A program made the translations under genes and the position numbers. The notes beneath the pieces were generated by a model that did no database searches, was not told the origin of the DNA, and saw nothing but the letters and a program-made list of their open reading frames with translations. Positions 40,904-47,988 of a stretch of 64,000 nucleotides of DNA are shown piece after piece. The stretch comes from Micromonospora saelicesensis (lineage in GTDB: Bacteria > Actinomycetota > Actinomycetes > Mycobacteriales > Micromonosporaceae): positions 124,001 to 188,000 of the forward strand of contig NZ_FMCR01000007.1 of the NCBI RefSeq assembly GCF_900091575.1, written 5' to 3'. Positions within the stretch are counted from its first letter, which is position 1; the number at the start of each line of letters is the position of its first letter.

Positions 40904-41718
40904 CGCTCGTCCCGATCCACGTTGGTGCTGCCGGTCATCGCCGCGACCAGATCGTCGGTGGTGACCTCGTCGGCGCGGAGTTGGGCAGCGCGCCGACCGA
41001 GGCGCAGGACCTCGACCCGGTCGGCGATCTCGAGCACCTGCGGCATGTTGTGGCTCACCAGCACCACCGACATGCCGGCGTCACGGGCACGCCGGACGAC
41101 GTCGAGCACCCGCCCGGTCTGGACCACACCCAGGGCTGCGGTGGGCTCGTCGAGGATGACCACGTTGGTCGCCCAGATGATGGCCCGGGCCACCGCCACG
41201 CACTGCCGCTGCCCACCGGAGAGCATCGCGATCGGGGTGGTGACCCGGGGGATCCGTACGCCGAGTTCGTCCAGGGCGGCGGCGGCGCCCTGGCGCATGG
41301 CGCGCTTGTCCAACAACCCGAGCCGGCCGAGCGGTCCGGAGCGGAGGATCTCCCGGCCGAGATACAGGTTGGCGGCCACGCTGAGGTCGTCGGCGACGGC
41401 GAGGTCCTGGTAGACCGTCTCCACCCCCGCCCGTCGGGCATCGACCGGAGTGGAGAACTGGACCGGACGGCCGCCGACCCGGATCTCGCCCTCGTCGGGC
41501 GGGTGCACACCGGACAGGGTCTTGATCAGGGTGCTCTTGCCGGCGCCGTTGTCACCGATCAGCGCGACGACCTCACCTCGGCGGACCGTGAAGTCGGCGC
41601 CACGCAACGCCTCGACGTGCCCGAACCGCTTGACGATGCCGCGGGCTTCGAGGACCGGCGGTTCCGCGTCGGTGGGTTGCTGAGCGCTGTCCGCAGTGGC
41701 AGTGGGGATCGCGCCCAT
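40900..41718 (-). CDS. Sugar ABC transporter ATP-binding protein, single-domain FrcA type
   Basis: 272 residues with one ATPase domain. Walker A GDNGAGKSTLIK, Q-loop VYQDLAVADDLSV, signature LSGGQRQCVAVARA, Walker B VVILDEPTAALG and H-loop VLVSHNMP. The single domain and VQTGRVLDVV match the FrcA group of CUT2 (ribose/fructose-type) importers. ATG 41718 overlaps the upstream binding-protein stop by one base. Middle gene of the operon. Confidence 0.92.
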   Translation of the reverse strand: MGAIPTATADSAQQPTDAEPPVLEARGIVKRFGHVEALRGADFTVRRGEVVALIGDNGAGKSTLIKTLSGVHPPDEGEIRVGGRPVQFSTPVDARRAGVETVYQDLAVADDLSVAANLYLGREILRSGPLGRLGLLDKRAMRQGAAAALDELGVRIPRVTTPIAMLSGGQRQCVAVARAIIWATNVVILDEPTAALGVVQTGRVLDVVRRARDAGMSVVLVSHNMPQVLEIADRVEVLRLGRRAAQLRADEVTTDDLVAAMTGSTNVDRDER

Positions 41719-42770
41719 CACTGCACCGGCGGGTTGGCGCAGCTGGGCTCGAGCACCGCCTTGATCTCCGCCGAGTCGATGTTCTCCTTAGTGACGAACG
41801 TGACGCCGGTGTCGGCCGACGCCAGCGGCGCCTTGTCGCGAAGGTGCTTGACCATCTTGTCGACGCCGAAGTAGCCCATCTTGAACGGGTTCTGCACGAC
41901 CAGCGCCGAGATCTGGCCGTTGCGCACCCCGGCGATTTCGTCCGGGGCCGCGTCCCAGCCGATGATGACCACCTTGCCGGACTTGCCGGCCGCCTGGATG
42001 GCCTGCGCGGCACCGAGCACGCTCGGCTCGTTGGCCGCGAAGACGCCGGCGAGCTTGGGGTTGGCGGTGAGGATGTTCTCGGTGACCCGTCGGGCCTCGT
42101 TGACGTCACTGCGGCTCGGCTGCTGGCCGACAAGCTTCAGGTTGGGGTACTGGGCGAGGCCGGCCTTGAAGCCGTCGACCCGCTCGGTGTTGGTCTGCGA
42201 TCCGGGCTGGAACTCGACGAGCGCCACCTCGTGGTTGCCGGGGCCGAGTTCGGTGGCGAGCAGCTTCGCCGCCTCGGTCGCCGACGCGCGGTTGTCGGTG
42301 GCGAAGAGGGGCACGTTCGACGGCTGCGGGCTGGTGCCGGAGTCGATCATGGCGACCGGGATGTTGGCGCTGAGTGCCTTGTCGGTCGCCGGTGCCAGCG
42401 CGCTGGAGTCGGTCGCCGCGTAGACGATGCCGTCGACCTTCTTGGTGACGAAGTTCTGGATCAGGTTGACCTGGCCCTCGACGTCGGTCTCGGTGGTCAC
42501 CCCGTCCCACTGGACGGTGACGTCCCCGGCGCGCTGCGCGGCGCACTCGGCGCCCGCCTTGACCGTGTTCCAGTAGTCGGCCCCGACCGCCTTGGGTACG
42601 ACGGCGAGCTTCAACGGGCCGCTCGCGTCCTTGGTCGCGCCGTCGCCGCCGTCACGGACCTCGACCCCGCCGCAGGCGCTGAGCAGGGCGGTCGCCGCGG
42701 CCGCGGCCAGGATCGCCTGCGCGCGCAGGAGTCGTCCTCGCGTCCGCCGGCTGGTGGTGGTGTGTGCCAT
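41718..42770 (-). CDS. Sugar-binding lipoprotein, RbsB/LacI type
   Basis: 350 residues. A lipoprotein signal with lipobox LLSAC anchors it outside the membrane. The mature part is a periplasmic-binding-protein type 1 fold: KLAVVPKAVGADYWNTVKAGAECAA, VDGIVYAATDSSALAPATDKAL, NIPVAMIDSGT, KVVIIGWDAAPDEIAGVRNGQISALVVQNPFKMG. It delivers a sugar, probably L-fucose by context, to the CUT2 permease. ATG 42770 is chosen because the signal peptide starts there (MAHTTTSRRTRGRLLRAQAI). Confidence 0.92.
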   Translation of the reverse strand: MAHTTTSRRTRGRLLRAQAILAAAAATALLSACGGVEVRDGGDGATKDASGPLKLAVVPKAVGADYWNTVKAGAECAAQRAGDVTVQWDGVTTETDVEGQVNLIQNFVTKKVDGIVYAATDSSALAPATDKALSANIPVAMIDSGTSPQPSNVPLFATDNRASATEAAKLLATELGPGNHEVALVEFQPGSQTNTERVDGFKAGLAQYPNLKLVGQQPSRSDVNEARRVTENILTANPKLAGVFAANEPSVLGAAQAIQAAGKSGKVVIIGWDAAPDEIAGVRNGQISALVVQNPFKMGYFGVDKMVKHLRDKAPLASADTGVTFVTKENIDSAEIKAVLEPSCANPPVQ

Positions 42771-42810
42771 GGTGTGTGTCCTTCCTCGTTCGGACTCTCG
42801 GAATGGCATA

Positions 42811-43818
42811 TCAACCCCGTGATTCCAGCCGCCGGCGGCGGTACTGGTCGAAGTAGACGGCGGCCCAGATGATCACGCCGACGATCACCTGCTGGTAGTG
42901 GATGCTGATGTCGAGCAGGACGGCGCCGTTGCGGACCAGGGCGATGAGGAACGCGCCGATGATGGTCCCGACGATCCGGCCCTGCCCGCCGAACAGGCTG
43001 GCTCCACCGATGACGGCGGCGGCGATGACGTCGAGTTCCAGCGAGATCCCGTAGTTGGGCTGGCCGGAGTTGACCCGGGACGCGGCGATCATGCCGCCCA
43101 GCCCGACCAGCACGCCGGCCAGCACGTACACCCCGGTCAGGTGCCGCCCTACCCGGATGCCGGAGCGGCGAGCCGCCTCCAGATTGGAGCCCATCGCGTA
43201 GGTGTACTGACCGAAGCGGGTCTGGGAGAGCAGGAAGGCGACCCCGACGGCGACCAGGACGGTGATCACCACGGCGAACGGGATGCCGAGGATCTGCCCG
43301 TTGCCGAGCAGTTGGAAGGACCGAGGCAGGCCGTAGACGCCGACCGCTCCGGTGATGATGAAGACCAGGCCGCGACCCACGGACATCGTCCCGAGCGTCG
43401 CGATGAACGGCGGAATCCGGGCCACCGTCACCAGCAGACCGTTCAACAGCCCGGCCAGCGCGCCGACGCCGATCGCGACCGCCGTCGCCGCCCAGAGCGA
43501 GAAGCCGAGGTCGCGCACGACCATCGCGCCCAACACGCCGGCCAGCGCCGCGACCGACCCCACGGACAGGTCGATGCCCTTCGTGATGATGACCATCGTC
43601 TGGGCCGTGGCGATGATGGCGATCACCGCCGTCTGGGCCCCGATGTTGAAGAGGTTGTCCGCTGTCAGGAAGTAGGGACTCGCGAAGGTCAAGGCGATGA
43701 ACAGGACGACCAGCGCGGTCGCGGCGGTGAACTCGGAGACGGCGTGGGAGATCCGTTCCCGGAACCAGTCGCTGAGTTCGCCGCGCTGCGTGCCGGCGGT
43801 TGCCTCGGCGCTACTCAT
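42811..43818 (-). CDS. Sugar ABC transporter permease, RbsC type
   Basis: 335-residue permease of a CUT2 importer with about ten hydrophobic segments. Family motifs are YFLTADNLFNIGAQTAVIAIIATAQTMVIITKGIDLSVGS and NSGQPNYGISLELDVIAAAVIGGASLFGGQGRIVGTIIGA. First gene of the operon permease, binding protein, ATPase, aldo/keto reductase. The 320-bp leader carries TTGCCA repeats and a LacI-type palindrome. Confidence 0.93.
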   Translation of the reverse strand: MSSAEATAGTQRGELSDWFRERISHAVSEFTAATALVVLFIALTFASPYFLTADNLFNIGAQTAVIAIIATAQTMVIITKGIDLSVGSVAALAGVLGAMVVRDLGFSLWAATAVAIGVGALAGLLNGLLVTVARIPPFIATLGTMSVGRGLVFIITGAVGVYGLPRSFQLLGNGQILGIPFAVVITVLVAVGVAFLLSQTRFGQYTYAMGSNLEAARRSGIRVGRHLTGVYVLAGVLVGLGGMIAASRVNSGQPNYGISLELDVIAAAVIGGASLFGGQGRIVGTIIGAFLIALVRNGAVLLDISIHYQQVIVGVIIWAAVYFDQYRRRRLESRG

Positions 43819-44086
43819 CGTCGGACCTGACCTCCCCAAGCGCGGCGCCGGCGTCCGACGGGGACCCGCCGACGAGCCGAACGCCTGTGAGCGACCGACC
43901 CCGCTCGGACGGTGGTGCGGCTAGGTGGCCGCACATCCCTTGGAGATAGGTCGGATGTTTCCCACGATCAGGCGTTACCTTGCCACGCATTCACGTATGT
44001 TGCCAAGGTCTTGCGAGCATGTTTTGCCATCGTTACCTGCGCCGTCAAAGGCATACGTCCGACCAAATCACCATCGCTGCCGCCGT
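43819..44086. promoter_or_regulatory. Leader of the sugar transporter operon with direct repeats
   Basis: No gene seen. CGTTACC occurs at 43973-43979 and 44031-44037, and TTGCCA at 43980-43985, 44000-44005 and 44024-44029. AGCATGTT (44016-44023) repeats half of the perfect palindrome at 44087-44110. The region must contain the leftward promoter of the permease operon, and the repeats look like regulator half-sites. Confidence 0.5.
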
Positions 44087-44110
44087 TAGCATGTTATCGA
44101 TAACATGCTA
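44087..44110. promoter_or_regulatory. LacI-type operator, site A (24-bp perfect palindrome)
   Basis: TAGCATGTTATC and its exact complement form a 24-bp palindrome with the central CG typical of LacI-family sites (core TGTTATCGATAACA). It lies upstream of the sugar transporter operon and 28 bp after the end of the amidohydrolase gene. Site B at 45123-45136 shares 12 of 14 core bases. Confidence 0.75.
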
Positions 44111-44138
44111 TGTCCCCAGTTGGGAAGGCGCTGCCGTC

Positions 44139-45017
44139 TCAGGACGGGGTCAGCCGGTAGACCCGGCCGGCGGTCTGGCGCCAGATCGCGGCCCGCTCGT
44201 CGTCGGACAGCGGGTCCAGCAGATCACCGAGGACGGTGACCCAGCGGGTGTACGAGGTGGCGAGCAGGCACACCGGCCAGTCCGAGCCGAACATCAGCCG
44301 ATCCGGCCCGAACACGTCCAGGGCGTGCTCGACTGCTGGCCGCAGGTCCGTCGTCGTCCAGGACCCGCCGCCCACCTCGGTCACCAGGCCGGAGAGCTTC
44401 GCCGTCGTGTTGGGCTCGGCCGCGAGCGTCCGCAGGTCGCGCTGCCAGTCACCGAGATCGGCGCGCCCGAGCGGGGGCTTGCCGAGGTGGTCCAGGACGA
44501 ACCGCACCTGGGGCAGGTCGCGGACGAGCCGGGTGGCCGACGGCAGCTGAGAATGGCGCACCAGGAGGTCGAAGGCGAGACCGGCGGCACCGACCGCGGC
44601 GATGCCGTGCCGCACGTCCGGCCGGTCGAGATAGGTCGGGTCCGGTTCGGACTGAACCAGGTGGCGGATCCCGACCAGCCGTTCGCCGCCACGGGCCCTG
44701 CGTAGTCGGGCGAGGCGACTGTCGACATCGGCGGCGGTGAGGTCGACCCAGCCGACGACCCCGGCGATGAGGGGATCGTCGGCCGCGATGCCGAGCAGCT
44801 CGGGCGACTCCGACCGAACGGCGACGGACTGGACGACCACGGTCTGGGTGACTCCGGCGGCCCGGGTCGCCGGGGCGAGCTCGACCGGCGTGAAGTCATC
44901 GTCGATCGCGGCCATGGTGTGCGGGTCGATCCAGGGCTGTGGGTGCCGCGCCCGGACCCAGAGGTGATGATGCGCGTCGACGATGCCCGGTCGTCGCGCG
45001 ACCTCGCCGGTCGTCAC
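44139..45017 (-). CDS. Amidohydrolase family 2 lactonase (probable L-fucono-lactone hydrolase)
   Basis: 292-residue TIM-barrel metal hydrolase of the COG3618 group: GIVDAHHHLWVRARHPQPWI at the start, VVGWVDLTAADVDSRLARLR, VRFVLDHLGKPPLG, TTAKLSGLVTE and DRLMFGSDWPVCLL near the end. Members open sugar lactones made by L-fucose or L-rhamnose dehydrogenases, which fits the neighbouring aldo/keto reductase and fuconate dehydratase. GTG 45017 has AGGA about 9 bases upstream. LacI-type sites lie upstream (45123) and downstream (44087) of it. Confidence 0.87.
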   Translation of the reverse strand: MTTGEVARRPGIVDAHHHLWVRARHPQPWIDPHTMAAIDDDFTPVELAPATRAAGVTQTVVVQSVAVRSESPELLGIAADDPLIAGVVGWVDLTAADVDSRLARLRRARGGERLVGIRHLVQSEPDPTYLDRPDVRHGIAAVGAAGLAFDLLVRHSQLPSATRLVRDLPQVRFVLDHLGKPPLGRADLGDWQRDLRTLAAEPNTTAKLSGLVTEVGGGSWTTTDLRPAVEHALDVFGPDRLMFGSDWPVCLLATSYTRWVTVLGDLLDPLSDDERAAIWRQTAGRVYRLTPS

Positions 45018-45122
45018 CCGACCCGTCCTGGCGCGTTCTCGTCCACCCCACACCCCGCCCAGCCGCTGATCGAGCCCTCCGGGTCAACCCGGAGCCACAG
45101 AGTCGATCTGACAGGTTGACCA

Positions 45123-45136
45123 TGTTAGCGGTAACA
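45123..45136. promoter_or_regulatory. LacI-type operator, site B
   Basis: TGTTAGCGGTAACA, a 5-4-5 dyad with central CG, is 106 bp upstream of the amidohydrolase start. It matches the core of site A except for the two bases flanking CG. The shared form TGTTANCGNTAACA suggests one LacI-family regulator for transporter and lactonase; no lacI gene is in this window. Confidence 0.7.
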
Positions 45137-45319
45137 GACTGTTGTTGAGTCCCGGAACGCGCGCCACGACCGGCTTCTGGCAGTGTCGCCTTTTGGTCTG
45201 ACGAATCCATTGGCACCTGCGGCTGGTCCGCCTCGTCGACGTACCGGTATCCGGACACGTTCGGGGCGCGGGGTCCGGGTTGACCGCCTGAGGTGGCACC
45301 GCTACCGTCGACCCACTAT
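45137..45319. other. Intergenic region before the second riboswitch, no gene seen
   Basis: About 180 bp between the divergent amidohydrolase and cbt units. It must hold the cbt promoter. No convincing coding frame or strong dyad was found. Confidence 0.45.
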
Positions 45320-45427
45320 CTGCGGCGACGCGAGGGAAGCCGGTGTGAATCCGGCGCGGTCGCGCCACTGTGAGCGGTCCCCAACCACAACTGGGGGCCG
45401 CGAGCCAGGACGCTCGGTCGTCCGCAG
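45320..45427 (+). ncRNA. Cobalamin (B12) riboswitch upstream of cbtBA
   Basis: CTGCGG (45320-45325) and CCGCAG (45422-45427) close P1. Between them lie GAGGGAAGCCGGTGTGAATC, GCGGTCGCGCCACTGTGA and GAGCCAGGACGC, the core of a short cobalamin aptamer. It precedes the cobalt transporter genes cbtB and cbtA, a standard B12 riboswitch target: when cobalamin is plentiful, cobalt uptake is reduced. Confidence 0.95.
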
Positions 45428-45471
45428 CCTTGCGATGGGGACGCGTCATCCCTGGGGAGGTTCGTGTATTC

Positions 45472-45675
45472 ATGTCTAGCTCCGCTTCCAGCCAGCCCGT
45501 GGTGCACCCCGCTGGCAGTGTCCGTCTGTTGTGGACGGTTCTGGCGACCGTTGCCGTGCTCACCCTGCTGGCGTACCTCGTCGCCTTCGACCAGGGGTCG
45601 GTGTCGCGCAGCGGGATGTACCTGCACGAGCTGATGCACGACGGCAGGCACCTGCTGGGTGTCCCGTGCCACTGA
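45472..45675 (+). CDS. cbtB: CbtB, small subunit of B12-regulated cobalt transporter
   Basis: 67 residues with one membrane helix (LLWTVLATVAVLTLLAYLVAF) and the diagnostic His-rich C-terminus MHDGRHLLGVPCH, which probably binds cobalt. The length (60-70) is normal for CbtB. GGGGAGG is 11 bases before the ATG, rather far, which may matter for riboswitch control of translation. It overlaps the start of cbtA by ten bases. Confidence 0.93.
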   Translation: MSSSASSQPVVHPAGSVRLLWTVLATVAVLTLLAYLVAFDQGSVSRSGMYLHELMHDGRHLLGVPCH

Positions 45676-46439
45676 ACACCACCACCACTCCCCCGTTCGC
45701 CGCCGTCCTCGTTCGCGGGCTGCTGGCCGGCCTGATCGCCGGCCTGCTCGCCGGGGCGTTCGCGTACGTCGCCGGCGAACCGCACGTCGAGGCAGCCATC
45801 GCCATCGAGGAGGCGGCGACGCACGCCGAACCGGCCGCCGCTGGTGCGCACGATCACGAGGACGCCCTGGTCAGCCGCACGGGTCAGCGCGGCGGTCTGT
45901 TCCTGGCCACCGGCCTGTTCGGGGCCGCGATGGGTGGCCTGCTGGCCACGGCGTACGTCCTGCTGTCCCGGCGGCGGCGCGGCGACGACGACGGGCGGTC
46001 GGGTCTGCTGCTGGCCGGCGCGGCGCTGCTCGGCGCGGTGATCGTGCCGTTCCTCAAGTACCCGGCGAACCCGCCGGCGGTCGGCGACCCGGCCACCATC
46101 AACCAACGGACCGTCACCTACCTGTTGATGGTGGTGCTCGGGCTGGTGGCCGTGTGGGCCGGCTCGCTGGGCTACCGGTCGGTCGGTGCCCAGGCGCCGA
46201 CGTGGCTGCGCGCCGCCGCGGCCGTGGGCGGGTTCCTGCTGGTCACGGCAGTGTCGTACGTGGTGATGCCGTCCTTCCAGGAGGTTCCGGCGGACTTCCC
46301 GGCGACCCTGCTGTGGAGTTTCCGACTGGCCTCGCTCGGCACCCAGGTCGTGCTCTGGACCGGCATCGGCCTGCTGTTCGCGGCCCTGATGCACCACGAG
46401 CGGCGTCGCCGGGCCGGCACCGCACTGCCGAGCACGTGA
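45666..46439 (+). CDS. cbtA: CbtA, cobalt transporter membrane subunit
   Basis: 257 residues with five or more membrane segments. The first, FAAVLVRGLLAGLIAGLLAGAFAYVAGEPHVEAAI, is followed by a His/Glu-rich loop (AGAHDHEDALVSRTGQRGG), then the family motif VPFLKYPANPPAVGDPATINQRT. CbtA was predicted as a cobalt transporter from its B12 riboswitch and pairing with CbtB. GTG 45666 lies inside cbtB. The stop overlaps the next gene as GTGA. Confidence 0.93.
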   Translation: MPLNTTTTPPFAAVLVRGLLAGLIAGLLAGAFAYVAGEPHVEAAIAIEEAATHAEPAAAGAHDHEDALVSRTGQRGGLFLATGLFGAAMGGLLATAYVLLSRRRRGDDDGRSGLLLAGAALLGAVIVPFLKYPANPPAVGDPATINQRTVTYLLMVVLGLVAVWAGSLGYRSVGAQAPTWLRAAAAVGGFLLVTAVSYVVMPSFQEVPADFPATLLWSFRLASLGTQVVLWTGIGLLFAALMHHERRRRAGTALPST

Positions 46440-47032
46440 CCGGCACCAGCCTCCGGCTGGTCGCCCACGGTCACACCGCCGCCCTGCGTCGGGCCCGCTT
46501 CGGGGGCGCCGACGACGGCCTGGACGAGGGTGGCCTGCGTGCCGCACTCGCCCAGGCCCAGGCGGGTGCAGACCGGCGCGGGCCTCTCGGCGTCAACGCC
46601 ACCTGCCTGTCCAGCCCCGCGGTGGCCGCCCGACAGACCGCCGACGCCTTCGGCCTGCTGCCGACGATCGAGACCGCGTTGGCCGACTGTGACTACGGGG
46701 ACTGGTCCGGACGGTCGCTTGAGGAGATCGCTGAATCGCAGCCCCAGGCGCTGCACGACTGGCTGTCCGCGCCGGAGTCCGCGCCGCACGGCGGTGAGTC
46801 AGTCACGGCCGTGCGGGATCGGGTGGGCAACTGGCTGGACGAGCAGCAGGAAGCCGGTGGACGCGTCATCGCGGTCACCCACCCACTGGTGATCCGGGTC
46901 GCGGTGGTGCACGCCCTCGGTCTTCCGATGGCGACGTACCAGCAGGTGGACGTGGAGCCCCTGGCGGTCGTCCGGCTCACCAGCCGGGGCGCGCGCTGGC
47001 AGCTCCGACTGGGCGCGCCGCGAGCAGGTTGA
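46436..47032 (+). CDS. Histidine phosphatase-family protein (CobC-like) of the cobalt operon
   Basis: 198 residues of the phosphoglycerate-mutase/histidine phosphatase fold. The active-site His loop reads RLVAHGHTAALRRARF, where the usual Arg before the His (RHG) is Ala. Other parts are intact: CLSSPAVAARQTADAFG, the LADCDYGDWSGRSLEEI segment, and VTHPLVIRVAVVHALGLP with the second catalytic His. Context points to alpha-ribazole phosphate or a related cobalamin precursor as substrate. GTG 46436 overlaps the cbtA stop by four bases. Confidence 0.85.
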   Translation: MTGTSLRLVAHGHTAALRRARFGGADDGLDEGGLRAALAQAQAGADRRGPLGVNATCLSSPAVAARQTADAFGLLPTIETALADCDYGDWSGRSLEEIAESQPQALHDWLSAPESAPHGGESVTAVRDRVGNWLDEQQEAGGRVIAVTHPLVIRVAVVHALGLPMATYQQVDVEPLAVVRLTSRGARWQLRLGAPRAG

Positions 47033-47089
47033 GGTCGAATCGAACGCCGCGTCGGTGGGCAGCCCTCGCGGGGTGCTGACGGCCCGGAG

Positions 47090-47135
47090 AGCGATATACC
47101 TCAGAGGTATAGATATGACTCCCAGGTATGTCGCT
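47090..47135. repeat. Nested palindromic element, copy 3 (diverged)
   Basis: Arms AGCGATATACCT (47090-47101) and AGGTATGTCGCT (47124-47135). Compared with copies 1 and 2, the left arm changed G to A and the opposite right-arm base changed C to T, keeping the pair; a third change gives a T-G wobble. The loop keeps the ATATGACT stretch. It lies between the phosphatase gene and the convergent kinase gene. Confidence 0.7.
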
Positions 47136-47233
47136 GAAGAGCATCACACCCACGAGAGGACGCGTCGTGACAGCAGCAGAACCGCCTGTCCCCGCGACGT
47201 GGCGCTCAGCCCGACCGGGGGCTCGGCTCTGCC

Positions 47234-47893
47234 TCAGCCGACGCGGGTGTGGACGAGGGCGGCGGCGCGACCCAGTGCGGACTTCTCGACGGCGGACAGC
47301 GCGGGGTCGACCTGACGCAGATCCACGGCGTGCCGTAGTTGGCTGGCCCGGGGCGGCTCGGCGCGTCGCTGAAAGGCATTGAGGCCGTCCCGAGCAGGAT
47401 CGGCGAGGTGCGGGTCCGGGCTGACCGCCACCTCGGCGAGGATGAGAGCGGTCATGGCCACGTCCAGGTCGGCCGGCCCCTCGGTCGCGTTGCGCCAATC
47501 GATGACCACCGGCCCGCGCGAGGTCACCATGACGTTCTGTGGATGCAGGTCGAGGTGCAGGACGCGGTCCGCCGGGTCGGCGCTGAACCGGGCCGGCACG
47601 CTGTGGAGGCGGTCGTGCAGGCCCACGAGCAGGTCGGCGGCCGCGCCGACGCCGGTGCGCCCGGCGAGCATCGACGCCAGGAGAGTCTCGCCGTCGAGTC
47701 GTTCGAGCACCAGGTCGGGCCCCTGGGCGTCGTACACCGCGGGCACCGGGTAGCCGGCGGCCGCGAGGTACGCCATCAACGCCGCCTCGGGCGCGCTGTC
47801 CCCGCCCTGGCGGTAGCGGCGCAGCACCCGCGACTCGTCGAGCGCGTAGACGTCGGCGTCGCGCCCCGAGGCGAGCAGCGCGTGATCGGCCAT
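47234..47893 (-). CDS. Aminoglycoside phosphotransferase/choline kinase-fold protein
   Basis: 219-residue small kinase-fold protein. The catalytic loop VLHLDLHPQNVMVTSRGPVVIDWRNATEGPADLDVAMT contains the HxDxxxxN and DW(R) motifs of the APH family. The nucleotide-binding N-lobe is short (LLASGRDADVYALDESRVLRRYR). The substrate is unknown; such mini-APH proteins are common and rarely resistance genes. TAGCGT lies 8 bases upstream of the ATG on this strand, so a leaderless message is likely. Confidence 0.85.
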   Translation of the reverse strand: MADHALLASGRDADVYALDESRVLRRYRQGGDSAPEAALMAYLAAAGYPVPAVYDAQGPDLVLERLDGETLLASMLAGRTGVGAAADLLVGLHDRLHSVPARFSADPADRVLHLDLHPQNVMVTSRGPVVIDWRNATEGPADLDVAMTALILAEVAVSPDPHLADPARDGLNAFQRRAEPPRASQLRHAVDLRQVDPALSAVEKSALGRAAALVHTRVG

Positions 47894-47927
47894 GGCAGAC
47901 GACGCTAACAGTGGATTGCGCGACAAG

Positions 47928-47965
47928 CGCGTGGGGCGGGCCGTGATCACGGCCCGCCCCACGCG
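47928..47965. terminator. 38-bp perfect palindrome, terminator of the GH92 gene
   Basis: 19-bp arms (47928-47946 and 47947-47965) with no spacer, reading CGCGTGGGGCGGGCCGTGA and its complement. It begins 23 bp beyond the stop of the minus-strand GH92 gene and just upstream of the kinase promoter, insulating it from read-through. Confidence 0.8.
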
Positions 47966-47988
47966 GCTGTACTGTCCCCGGCTCGGTG

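Noticed and set aside
47128..47382. 84-codon plus-strand frame after palindrome copy 3
   Set aside because: A GTG at 47167 has GAGAGGA upstream, but the peptide is Arg-rich without family features and runs antisense into the kinase gene.
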